This document shows positions 1 through 9,976 of a stretch of DNA of 64,000 nt, one piece after another. The notes beneath the pieces are model-generated. The model searched no databases. It was not told the origin of the DNA and worked only from the letters and a program-made list of their open reading frames with translations. Positions within the stretch are counted from its first letter, which is position 1. The number at the start of each line of letters is the position of its first letter. Position numbers and translations under genes: made by a program. Origin of the DNA: Gautieria morchelliformis (lineage: Eukaryota > Basidiomycota > Agaricomycetes > Gomphales > Gomphaceae); assembly GCA_015179125.1 (NCBI GenBank), contig WHVA01000260.1, positions 88,504-152,503 of the forward strand, read 5' to 3'.

Positions 1-1258
1 CGAGAGGAACTGTCGGCTAAGATAGAACGATACACCACTGCAAAGTGGTGGATTCCGGCAGTAGCGCAGCAGGCAGTGCCCATGCTGTGTGTGCTGAAGA
101 AGAACGGTATGTTGAGAACCGTCTTCGATCTGCACCAGCAGAACGAGAACACGGTGAAGGACGTCACGCCCTTCCTGGATCAAGATATCATACGCAGCGA
201 CATGGCTCGCTGCCGATATCGAACAAAACTCGATATGTCAGAAGCATACGAGCAGATCCGGATTCACCCGGATCATGTAGCAAAGACAGCCTTTGCCACG
301 ATCCTTGGCACCTTCAGGAGCCAGGTGATACAGATGGGGGACTGTAACGCCCCATCAACATTCCAACGGCTGATGACAGGCATTTTCCGCGACTGCATAG
401 GTCGCTTCGTCCATGTATACATGGACGACATCTTCATATTCTCGCTCTCAATATAAGAGCATGAAGAGCACCTCTACATCGTCTTTGACAGACTGAGGAA
501 GAATCACCTCTTTCTGAGCAAGAAAAAGGTGGACCTCTACTCCATCCGAATGGAGTGTCTCGGCCATATGATTGATGGCCGAGGGGTACATGCCGACGAG
601 GACAAGATGCAACGTATCCGCGAATGGCGCAGGCCACGGACGTTCAATGACGTCCAGCGTTTCCTCGGGCTGGTACAGTATCTGGCACACTACATGCCGG
701 ATGTTAGCGCATATACCACCCCGCTATCGGGCTGTGCGCGTAATAACCGTCCATTCGAATGGACACCACTACTCGACAAATGCTGGCAAAGCATTAAGGC
801 GTTGGCCTGTAAGGCCCCGATCCTGCGTCCAGTAGACGCAAGGTGCCCAGAGCCGATCTGGGTGATCACCGACGGATCAAAAGCCGGTGTCGGTGCGGTC
901 TACGGCCAAGGTCCTGACTGGAAAACTTGTCGACCAGCCGGCTTCTTGTCAAAGAAGTTCAGCGTTGCTCAGCAACACTACCGGACTCACGAGCACGAGA
1001 CGATCATGGTGCTCGAGGCTCTCATGAAATGGGAGGACAAACTGCTGGGGCGAAGGTTCACCCTCGTCACAGACCACAAAGGGCTCGAGTACTTCGAGAC
1101 CCAGAAGAGCATATCTGACCGCCAGGTCAGATGGTGGGAGTTTCTCTCCCGGTTCAATTTCAACACCGTTCATGTTGATGGTATAGAGAACAAGGTAGCG
1201 GACTGCCTGTCGCGCTACTACGAGAGCGACATGAGTGATGACAATCACCCGGACCATG
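1..1258 (+). pseudogene. Family A chromovirus pol, RT and RNase H part (enters from left edge)
   Basis: Ty3/gypsy reverse transcriptase followed by RNase H, read in one frame (phase 1) from the window edge. RT shows the VPKKNG-like start (here VLKKNG), the KLDMSEAYEQI block and the catalytic YMDD box near 418-429. RNase H shows ITDGSKAGVGAVYGQG and VTDHKGLEYF and ends at DNHPDHVF, where a solo LTR cuts in. One in-frame TAA (454-456) interrupts the thumb; the second family A copy has CAA there, so it is a C-to-T nonsense mutation. The gene continues at 2743 after the inserted LTR. It would have copied element RNA in cytoplasmic particles; this copy is dead. Identification is firm from motifs; family name is mine. 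Confidence 0.93.
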
Positions 1259-1263
1259 TCTTC

Positions 1264-2742
1264 TGTTTTGGAACCTGTTGAACTAAACGTAAAACTGTGG
1301 TGTTAAACACAATTCTAAAGTTCAATCAGAGATTTGACTTTACAAGCACACGCAAGCTTCGAAACTATTTTAACAGGAACCCAATTAAGAAATTATACTC
1401 CGGTGAACAATCAGAATCAGTATTGGTACAGGAAGTGTAGCAATAGAGATTTAACTGAACACATGTAGTTCTTAGATTGTGCAATACTTTGTGAGGTCAA
1501 AGAATGTTATTAGGCGTCCAAGGGTCCAGATACTTTAAGGGGGAAAGCTACCTAGAGTCTTAGGACCGCGGGTCGAGTGAATTAAAGACAACAATAATCC
1601 CCAAGACGTGAAAACATAGTTCTGCGCTTGAACTCTTCCTCAGTTCAAGTATGTCACTATTCTTGTGGCTTTTCTGGTTTTCCAACTCAACAAATGTAGG
1701 ATATTAACTCACTTACCCTGAGTTAGGTTAATATCTGCAGTGCGTTGATTGATCAAGAAAGATCAATTACTCAAAAGGCTATTAACCCACTTAACTCAGA
1801 GTTAAGTTAATAAACTATTGCGTGAATTGAATAACTAATAACCAAGTCTATTAGATCACTGCTCAGAGTGGCGTCTAATGGTACAGGATTACTAATCAGT
1901 TACTCTTAGTAATGTTACTGTTCGCAGCGCGATTAGTCAGAGCCTGCTGCAATTAAAATAGAGCACTCTTGTACTTCTCAGAGCCAATCAGAGTTGCTGC
2001 AATCTTAGACTGTAGCCAAGTCAGTGAGCCAGTACTTCGGTACAAGGCTGTGTTGAAGTCACACTTCAGTTACTCAAGGTATGAGTGGTTTGGGTGAAAG
2101 ATGATTGATTGCTTCACTGCTAAAACTGCAGGCTATTTATACTGCATCTATCTAGCTTATGTAACTACTGCCAGGAACCTTGTAGAGGCTTCTACTACTG
2201 TGAAGAACCTTGTGGAAGCTTAGAGAAGCTTCAGGAAAGGTTTGGAAACTATTGGAAGGCTGTGGAAGGTTCTATTGCTATATTGGGTTAAAGTCACAGC
2301 TCTGTGACAGTAAAGCTAAGAGTATGTAAGAAACTCCCACGCTCATGTGATTATCATGTGACGAAGGAAAGTCATGTGACTTCATGCTGGATTGAGGTCA
2401 TGTGACTGTGTCATGTGATTGTCAGGTGACCGTAGATAATCAAGTGACTTTGAGGTCAGGTGATTGTCAGGTGACTGTAGATAATCAGGTGACTTTGAGG
2501 TCAGGTGATTGTCAGGTGACTGTGGATGATCAGGTGACTTTGAGCTGTTTTGAGGTCATGTGATAGTCATGTGACCGTGGGGGATTCTTAGCTAAACTAT
2601 CAAGAGATTGTTGTATCTTGTGGACCCAATGTGAGTGTAGCATAGAAATATTAATACAACCTTCCTTGAGGACATTTGAAACTAATTAACTACCTAGTAA
2701 ATGTTCATAAATAGGTAGCTACTTTGTGGACGATCCCTAACA
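1264..2742. mobile_element. Solo LTR, 1.48 kb (copy 1 of 2)
   Basis: Begins TGTTTTGG, ends CCCTAACA, and is flanked by TCTTC (1259-1263) and TCTTT (2743-2747), a 5-bp target duplication with one change. Removing it rejoins the family A reading frame. A reverse copy is at 26573-28054. It contains no ORF of note. Inside are a chain of hairpins (about 1690-1930) and an array of TCAxGTGA motifs (about 2340-2575). The internal part of its element is not in this window, so I cannot say Ty1 or Ty3. Confidence 0.92.
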
Positions 2743-3955
2743 TCTTTGTGAACGCGGATGCGTGTTTGGACCCGGACGGTGAGTTATTGCCCACCGACCG
2801 GTATGTCGAGTTGCGAACAGCGGCGACAAGACGCTCTAAACACCTCGCTGAGAAGACAGAGGCGAGAGTAACGGAATCCGCCACATTAAACGAGGGCTCA
2901 CCAGAGCCCGCGAACGTCGCCGCGTCCCGCGACGACGACGATGACGTCAGAGCCATCACCGCAGGAAATGACGGCACACCCCTGCGCTGGATCGTCGAGC
3001 AAGGCGTAGACCTGTCTAAGGTCCTACGAGATGCGTACCACAGGGACACCATGTTCACAAAGATCATGGCGCACCCGGACGCGCACCTGAGATTCGGGAT
3101 CCGGGACGGGCTGATCTGGACTAAGAATCAGCTCAAAAGAGACGTCATTGCCGTCCCCCGCTCTGTTCTTCAAGGGGGAAGGAAGCTGATCAAAATTATC
3201 ATCGATCGGGCACATCAGATAGTCGGCCACTATGGCCATCTGAAGACTTCGAACTACGTTCGAAGAGCATATTGGTGGCCGGGCATGAGCCCAGACATAG
3301 AAGCATTCTGCACATTGTGCGCGAGGTGTCAGATGATGAAAACTGGACCACAACGGCCCAAAGCCTACTACACAGCCTACCCATTCCAGATAGGCCGTGG
3401 CAGTCGATTGGCATCGACTTCATGGGGCCCCTGCCCAGATCCAACGACTGTGACTACCTGATGGTAGTCATCGACCGACTAACGTCGCTCGTACACCTCG
3501 TACCAACCACGACAAGCGTGTCAGCCAAGGGAGTAGCCTGGCTGTTTCTGAAGGAGGTCATCCGACTACACAGAGTTCCCGACTCCATTGTCTCGGACAG
3601 AGACTCAAAGTTCACGTCTATCTTCTGGCGTGAACTACAGCGACTCATGGGGACTAAGCTCCTCATGTCAACTGCCTTCCATCCCCAAACGGATGGAGCA
3701 ACCGAGCGGGCAAACCGCTTGATTGGCCAGATATTGCGCGCGGTCGTCAGAGATGATCAGAAGGATTGGGCATTGAAATGCCCAATGGTTGAGGTCACCC
3801 TCAACAGCAACGTCAGCGCGACCACAGGGTTCGCACCTTTCGAGCTGAACCACGGCTATATGCCGCGGATAGACCTCCCCATAGCTGTGGACACCCCGTT
3901 CAAGGGGGTGGCCCGGTTCGCACATCAGGCAAAATGGAACCTGATGGCGGCACAC
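2743..3955 (+). pseudogene. Family A pol, RNase H tail, integrase zinc domain and core
   Basis: Continues the pol frame: VNADACLDPDGELLPT linker, HHCC zinc-binding domain (HxxxGHYGH, then CTLCARC), then the integrase core with the DDE triad: D in IDFMGPLP, D in VSDRDSKF, E in GATERANR. A single missing G near 3362 shifts the frame (GPQRPK then GLLHSLPIPDRPW in the other copy). The gene is broken at 3955 by the next solo LTR, inside the AKWNLMAAH region. Integrase would insert the cDNA into the nucleus genome; the frameshift and insertions disable it here. Confidence 0.9.
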
Positions 3956-4979
3956 TGTCAAGATTGGGTTTTAGGCGTTAATATCGTGTATTAGTGAACA
4001 CAGCGAATGTCCAAATAACTTGTGTGAAGAGGTATGCTGTTCAGCGAATAGATGAACCAATAAATGTTCACAAGGTAAGAGGGTTGCCCGAACGGGGCTC
4101 GCCCTATCTACAGTCGTAGCGAAATAGCCCGTGACTCTTGACGGTGTAACATGCAAGGTCTCATGGAAGGGCTGTCTAAGTCTCGACAATCCCTTCCTGG
4201 CGAAGGTGCTCCTTCGGAGCCCTTCGCCAACAGCACAGAAAATGGTTCGAAGGCTAAGGTAACGAAGATGAAGTATGAGAACTCACCAGTGATGCCTAAG
4301 TCCTCTGCTGGTCAAAGATGGGAATCTCCAAGAGAAGGCTTAAGATGATGACCATGGCGAGGTCAAAGCTGCACAAGATAAACGACATATGATAATTGAA
4401 CTGGGGAATATACATGCGAATGTAAACTACTTATATCAAATACTCGTAAGGTATCAGCGAATAGGAAAGAGGCCGTTGTGAGTCAGGGTTGGATAGGGGT
4501 GCGCGGTCATGATACTAGGTAGATGGAATAAACATACAATAGAGTGAGGGGGAATGCGAACATGGAACGACGGAGAATAAAGGGAGCGAAGGTACTTATG
4601 GACAAAACCATGTCTTGGGACCCGCATACATGCTACCCTGCACGGGCTCTTCGTTTACTGGGTTGATCCCGCACGGCCTATGGAAGAGACGCCCTGCGAT
4701 CACACCTTGGCCATACGAACACCCAATGGGGTTGGATTAAGAAGATGATGGGGTTAATGATGAACCATCATGCCGGTTGAATGGTATCGATCATATTCGA
4801 TGGCATGCCTGCTGATGAAATGCAGCGAATAGCGGTTTCGGAGAATGGGGCGAACAGTGGGTAGAGTGGACGTAGAGGGGAAGTGATCGGTAGGTGCGGT
4901 GAACTCTGGCGAAGATGCTAGGGAGTGATGAGGGGGAACATAGAGGTAGCGCGGTAGGAGAAATAAACCGGTTGTGACA
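3956..4979. mobile_element. Solo LTR, 1.02 kb (copy 1 of 2), TSD CACAC
   Basis: Starts TGTCAAGATTGG and ends GGTTGTGACA; both sides carry CACAC (3951-3955 and 4980-4984). Excising it and one CACAC restores the integrase frame. The same LTR occurs at 48356-49179, there about 200 bp shorter because 4080-4290 is missing. Short open frames inside are not supported as genes. Confidence 0.93.
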
Positions 4980-5524
4980 CACACGATGCAATCATAGAGC
5001 ATCGAGTGACGCAAACGTTTCATGCAAATAAGAAACATATGGCGAGCGACAGGTACACGGCCAATGACCGCGTCTACCTTTCGACACAAAACCTAACTCT
5101 CCTGAAAGGAAGAGCCAGAAAGCTAGTCCCACGGTACATCGGACCGTACTGCATCGTCGAGGCTCACAACGACGCCTCAACAGTGACCCTTGATCTTCCC
5201 GACGAACTGAAAAGCCGTCGCATTTCACCGGTCTTCCATTCCAGCCTCGTACGGCGATACGAGGCTAACAACGACGAATTGTTCCCTCGTCGTGAGGTCA
5301 AGTCATTTTATGACTTCGGAGCAAATGACGACGAGGAGTGGCTCATCGATGAGATTATTGCACATCGATGGATAAACTCGACGGACCTGGAGTTCCAGGT
5401 CCGTTGGACACTAGGCGACGTGACATGGGAACCCATGTCATCCTGTAAGGACCTTGAAGCCCTAGATAGCTATCTAGAGCTTCGGGGGGTGGGCAAGCCA
5501 CGCGACCTCCCCAGACGCCGCTAG
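4980..5524 (+). pseudogene. Family A pol, integrase C-terminal domain and chromodomain
   Basis: Open to a TAG at 5522-5524. Shows the GPY/F-type module (VPRYIGPYCIVEAHN, SPVFHSSLVRRY) and a C-terminal chromodomain (EEWLIDEIIAHRW, FQVRWTLGDVTWEPMSS). In chromoviruses this domain steers integration towards marked chromatin; that role is family knowledge, not tested here. This segment is intact as sequence but separated from the rest of pol by the solo LTR. Confidence 0.92.
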
Positions 5525-5644
5525 ACGCGTCTGTCACGTGCAGACCACGTGACGCGCCGGCCACGGCACAGTTAAATTTTCGCCTCGGATCTTTCCGAGG
5601 GCACATCGCTTCTTGGAAGTAACCACCATCATCTACCCACGAAG
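5525..5644 (+). promoter_or_regulatory. Possible internal promoter of ORF3: paired CACGTG sites
   Basis: Two CACGTG boxes (about 5535 and 5547) lie in an imperfect palindrome just after the pol stop, and a T/A-rich stretch (TTAAATTTT) follows before the ORF3 ATG at 5645. The other family A copy keeps this layout near 52500-52545. Promoter function is an inference. Confidence 0.35.
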
Positions 5645-6975
5645 ATGATGCCCCCCAAAGATGGGATGGACGTTGATCCATCAACGTCCACAACGCGAAC
5701 AACGGCCCCGAGACAGGGGGCCGCAGACATTCTCCATGCTCCAATAGACCAGGAGCACTGGATGATCGTGGGATGGGAGGACGCCCTCGCCATCGTCCAC
5801 CCGGACGATTGTGCAACATGCGTGGACTACGCCGCGCACCTTAGGGCCGCGACCGGCACCCGCAAGGTCAAATTGCGGGATGAAGACATCGGCGACGCCG
5901 TCGATGCAGCTTGGGGATGGCTCCCAAGGGGCATCACGCGTCACACGTGAGAAGAGCCCCTCCGGGACATCCACGACCTTAAAAAAGAGGTCAAGGAGCT
6001 GGAACGCGCGGTCGAGGACCGCGACGATGTGCTTGCAACCGAGCACGCCAGGATCAAGGAACTGGAGCAACAGCTGAGCGCAGCCCAGCTCCAGGTTACC
6101 CTGGTCCACGCTGCCTCAAGAAGGCCGCGACATGACCCGGCCACGGACCCAGTGGCCGGGCCATCATCACCTCGCACGACGGCGCCGTTGCCGGCGCGTG
6201 CAACATCGGGGCTAGCGTCCCGATTGTCGGCGCCGACCCCGACGACGACAACGATGGAAGGGCAGAGCGTGCCTTCCGACTCTGCGTACAGCGTCCCAGA
6301 TGGATGGGAGTCTGACTCATCCGTCTGGAAGACGTACGGCCCTGAACGGGCACAGAGGCTGGCAGAGCAGCCAAAGAAAAAGCGCAAGAAATTGCGTGGC
6401 TCCCCCCACACCGTCAATGGGCTAGCCATTGCGAAGGAAAGCATGATTAGCGCTTACCTAGTGGTGTCATCGTCGCACACCATCAACGACCCCGCCCTTC
6501 AGCGGCGGGTAGCACAGATCGAGGCCCAGTACATCGGGCCTGGCGTGGCCCTGCCTCCGCCGGCGGGGACAGTTCACCCTCCCTACCTGGGGGAGGGAGT
6601 GATCATACCACTCGGAGACCCACCGATCTCCGAGACGGGCCTCCTACCACAGCCGGTAAGAAAGGCCCAACAGCGTCATACTCAATGGTACGACGTCTGC
6701 CCGCTCGACAACCCACGCTTCGTCGAACTCCTAGCGCGGGCAAAAGAAACGCCACAGCTCGCGCGTACGCGTGAGTTGATCGGCGTATTTAAACACATCG
6801 AGCGTGAACAATGTGCTCGCAATCCCAAAAGGGATTGTCTCGTGATAGCAGGTGGTACCCCGCACGATATTGCGGCCATCCTAAAGGGTTGGATACACAA
6901 CCCTGAAGGGATCCCATCCGCCATCCGTGACAACGCGGATGGCACCTTCAACCTAGACGACATGGATGTCTGGAT
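5645..6975 (+). pseudogene. Family A ORF3, N-terminal two-thirds (accessory protein of unknown function)
   Basis: Extra ORF after pol, where most chromoviruses have nothing. Starts MMPPKDGMDVDPS (5645); then a block with GWEDALAIVHPDDC and C-x2-C-x5-AHL, a charged coiled-coil-like stretch (about residues 105-140), a Pro/Thr/Ser-rich middle, and a conserved C-terminal block with NPEGIPSAI near 6903. One stop (TGA 5948-5950) comes from CGA, as seen in the copy at 50513-52434. The gene is cut at 6975 by a hAT transposon. The family C homologue at 43.4-44.8 kb keeps the same blocks, so the protein has been under constraint. No known domain recognised; no signal peptide or membrane helix seen, so I do not call it env. 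Confidence 0.75.
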
Positions 6976-7200
6976 TAGGGCTCGGCACTGTACCCGTACA
7001 AGCCGTTCATACGGCATCCGTATTACGGGCACGTAACCAAACTGGCGCCTGTTGAGTCACGTTTGACCGTATGACGGTGACGGCCGTAATGACCTCTGTA
7101 TGCAGCCGTACACGATACGGCCGTATTTACGCAGCGTACGGGCTGAGGTATGTATCTATGCATCTGCTGAAAATACCAAGACCTCCAACTTAAAATTGTC

Positions 7201-7704
7201 TTGGACACGGTCATTGATGACCCCACCGATCGCGGTCCGATAGGCCATAATGGTATATGGTTAGTCTATGCTATACATATCGGGTTCACCGTTCTAACGT
7301 CCCTCGCCGAGGTCCTTCCCACCATGGCATCATTCATCCAGGATGAGTGCGCCAAAATGGTACACCTCTTCGAACACCTCCCTCCAACTCTTCCAGAGAT
7401 GCCATCCAACTCCAAACTGCCACCAACCATTGACTTCATGCTTTTGCAGGATGAGGGTGTGTGGCCAGCCTTCAACAAAGCGATGCATGCTGCCTTTGGT
7501 GAGAAATCCAGTGGCATTATACTCACTGAGTGTGGGACAGGACTCGTGAAAACGGTCGCCCTGATCCGGTGGTGCTTGGAGGAAATAGGTAAACAATCCG
7601 ACAAGGCGGCTGTCGGTCTGGTGAGACTTTGGATCGAGGCATTGTGCAGGGCTGCCACCGCTGCTGGTGCAAAGGGGGATGAGATGGACATTGATGGTAT
7701 GTAG
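7201..7704 (+). CDS. Unrecognised ORF inside the hAT element
   Basis: 167 codons, ending just past a GTATGT sequence that could be an intron donor (about 7696). I recognise no domain. It could be a degenerate middle part of the hAT transposase, lying upstream of the dimerisation domain on the same strand, or a captured sequence. Residues such as SSGIILTECGTG recur to nothing else in the window. Confidence 0.4.
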   Translation: MDTVIDDPTDRGPIGHNGIWLVYAIHIGFTVLTSLAEVLPTMASFIQDECAKMVHLFEHLPPTLPEMPSNSKLPPTIDFMLLQDEGVWPAFNKAMHAAFGEKSSGIILTECGTGLVKTVALIRWCLEEIGKQSDKAAVGLVRLWIEALCRAATAAGAKGDEMDIDGM

Positions 7705-7848
7705 ATTCACTGCTTCTAACTCGCTGGGGCTGATATGTAGCTTTGAGATGGAAACAGTGTCACTATTGCGCAGGGGAGAACATGCCGGACTCATCAACCA
7801 AGCCGACTTTTATTTCGTGTTTATATAATTGTTACACTTATCTAGATA

Positions 7849-8448
7849 GTGCTGGATCCCAGAATCACAATTGCAGGGCTGCGGACTGATTACACAGATG
7901 ACCTCGATGTGCTTGCACACATCGAGGCATCAAAGCATAGCATGGCAGAATACTACACTGACCATTATAGTAAGGGCAAGCCATCTTCGAAGCAGCTGGG
8001 TTCCACCTCTACTATGCATAGCGATCTGAGCAGTGGAGCTCTGCCAACCGGCGTCCCCGGCTCTCTGGAGAAGATTAATTTCATGGCAAGGTATAACAAT
8101 CGTGCACCTGCAATATCATATTGAAGTGAACTTGATGAATTCTTTCAACTCCCTGCTGAAATATGGGTCAAGTGCGACCCGGTGCAATGGTGGGGGGCCC
8201 GCAGGGCACAGTTCCCAACTTTGAGTCGCTTTGTTCGTGACATGATGACTATACCAGGTACGCTAACTCTATCAATTGCTTTGCTAGTACACTCAAACCA
8301 GACAGGTTCTGCTGTCGCTGTCGAGCGTATCTTCTCAGGGGGTCGGGATACAATCTCACTGCGACGGGCAAGTTTGAAGCCGGAAACAATCCACACTCTA
8401 ATGATTGTCAAGCAGAAAGTGAAATTAGCTCGCAATGGTAGCGAATAA
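7849..8448 (+). pseudogene. hAT transposase C-terminal dimerisation domain, spliced
   Basis: LDPRITIAGL, then WWGARRAQFPTL, then SAVAVERIFSGGRDTISLRR: the hAT C-terminal dimerisation region in standard order. The frame is kept only by removing introns: a clear 48-bp one at 8258-8305 (GTACGC to CAGACAG, with GCTAAC branch-like motif) and a possible short one near 8090-8125 that ends ATTGAAG. Ends with TAA at 8446-8448. The RNase H-like catalytic core is not seen, so a full transposase is unlikely. Confidence 0.8.
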
Positions 8449-8692
8449 GGATGTAGGGAATATGTCAGATGACTATGTAGCTACTCAAACGCAAATTCAA
8501 CTATCCCTATGGCCCCGTACCTCCCGTACCTCCCGTATGCCCGTATACAGCTGTATGGTGGCTGTACACGTACCGTGTGGCATGCTGGTGGTCCAGGATA
8601 CGGAACGGATACGGTACGTGTGACACTGTAAAGTGGCCGTAAGACATACGGCCGTACCCATATATGGTACGGTGCCGAGCCCTAGTCTGGAT

Positions 8693-9344
8693 GTGGTTGA
8701 AGGCCCTTGTGCCCCGGGTCAAAGGGGTCGCATCACCTCTCAGGGCGAGGCTACTCGACCTCTTCGGCTCAACAGACCAATGGTCGAGCCTTGTCGACGC
8801 CAGGGAAGTGCTGACGCCTCAGAGCACCACCCTGCAGCTCTAAATCACGGGCCCATTCCCTGTGGAGGGCTGAGCCAGCCCCGACATCCCACTCGCGGAG
8901 ATCGCGAGGTGGTTGGCCCGCTACGTGGGAGTCACTCGCGAGCGAGTGGCGCGCATTGAACATTATGTTCAACGCAGCATCACCGGCGCGGCATTCAGTG
9001 CCGCTGCCCGCGAGGGCCAACAAAAGGTCATCGAGACCAGCCACGTGAGGGCCACGGTGCCGCGACCCCTCACTCACGCCCAGCTCGACCGAGAGCTGGC
9101 GCGCTTCCGGCCCCCTCCTCAGACTGAGGACCCAGCCGTTGAGGCCATGCTCCGCGAGGACGTGGGCCCCAGCACCCAAGCGGATACCGCCGCTAGCGGT
9201 GAGGCCTACCAGCCTCACCCAATCACCACCGATGATGTGGAGGTGCCCCCGGAGGAGTCACGTGCTCCACCGGCCCCGTACGATGACGTCGTCATCGTAT
9301 CGGCCACTCTAGAGGACACCCTCATGGATGACCTCTATGAGTAG
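8693..9344 (+). pseudogene. Family A ORF3, C-terminal third
   Basis: Resumes ORF3 after the hAT with WMWLKAL-like sequence, SPLRARLLDLFG, TDQWSSLVDAREVL and SITGPFPV-like ITGPFPVEG, then LAEIARWLARYVGV and an acidic tail ending DDLYE at a TAG (9342-9344). Contains stop codons: one TAA-type near 8843 specific to this copy and a TGA in GGC-TGA-GCC that the second family A copy shares. The shared TGA may split the protein into two ORFs or be read through. Function unknown. Confidence 0.7.
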
Positions 9345-9368
9345 TAGTTAACCCCTATAGTTGTCTAT

Positions 9369-9593
9369 AGAGGGGGAGGGTGTAAATAACCCATGTATCT
9401 ACATGTACATTAGTTATTACATAATCCCAGTGGGCCCCTTAGGGACCCACTGTATAGTTTATGCGTGGGAACCGGCTAGCGGTCCCCATCGCATCTTACC
9501 CTTACACTGTCACTATGTAGCATCAGAATACCACACATTGGTCAAGTTCTGTCGTGCTCTTGTGACTTAAGGCTTAAGATAGACATCTTTACA
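9369..9593 (+). mobile_element. Family A polypurine tract and 3' LTR (213 bp)
   Basis: AGAGGGGGAGGG (9369-9380) primes plus-strand DNA; the LTR follows at 9381-9593, from TGTAAATAACC to ATCTTTACA. It matches the LTR pair at 50266-50479 and 59135-59348. The partner 5' LTR lies left of the window. Unusually short LTR for a roughly 9-kb element. Confidence 0.9.
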
Positions 9594-9602
9594 AACACAC
9601 CC

Positions 9603-9976
9603 ACGTCATGGGCAGCAGCGGCAGCACTACCGACCATGGCGCAGGCGAAACTTGATGCTCTCAAGGTTGCATCCAGCCTAGGGTGACAACAGGTCTAGTG
9701 AAAGAGAGGTGGACAGAGACGAGAAAATGAATTGAGGCCATGGGTGAGACAAAGATGCCTGCCACTTGAGTCACCACCAGGGGAGCGGCGACAGACCCAG
9801 AGGCTCTCACCAGAGAGGAGACTAGGGACTTGCCAGGACAGGAGATAGGGGATGTGGAAGCAGATAAACTCCATCTCGAATGAATGTTACTGACTGTGCC
9901 TGGCGCGCCCTGGACAATCAGGGCATTGTCCACTGCCATACTTCAGGTGATGCAATACAAGGGGATATCGTGTCAG
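9603..9976 (+). pseudogene. LINE-like ORF1, N-terminal fragment
   Basis: Frame starts SWAAAAALPTMAQAKLDAL, then degenerates with a frameshift and a TGA (near 9890). The reading frame at its right end continues exactly into 18026 once family B and one GTCAG copy are removed (codons for KGISCQAVNAM). Together with 18026-18257, 19147-19410 and 35473-35639 it rebuilds a gag-like LINE ORF1. I recognise the type from Agaricomycete genomes by memory only; the reverse transcriptase ORF2 is absent here. Confidence 0.6.

Larger units (their letters stand above)
6976..8684 (+). mobile_element. hAT-superfamily DNA transposon with 8-bp TSD
   Basis: Terminal inverted repeats TAGGGCTCGGCACTGTACC and its near-perfect complement at 8666-8684 (18 of 19 match), flanked by the 8-bp duplication GTCTGGAT (6968-6975 and 8685-8692). 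Subterminal regions are crowded with CCGTA/TACGG motifs on both sides, probably transposase sites. Carries the C-terminal part of a hAT transposase. It sits in ORF3 of family A. The 8-bp duplication is perfect; the element is probably non-autonomous because the N-terminal transposase domains are missing. Confidence 0.93.

Noticed and set aside
2340-2580. CRISPR-like repeat array
   Set aside because: Units are degenerate and spacerless, in an LTR of a eukaryotic genome.
4754-5089. Minus-strand ORF, with a relative at 48949-49263
   Set aside because: Both run across the LTR edge into different neighbours, so it is LTR sequence read open by chance.
7330-7797. Minus-strand ORF inside the hAT
   Set aside because: Overlaps the sense ORF and intron region; no transposase motif on this strand.
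8900-9344. Possible envelope gene because of its place after pol
   Set aside because: No signal peptide, membrane helix or furin-like site in any ORF3 copy.
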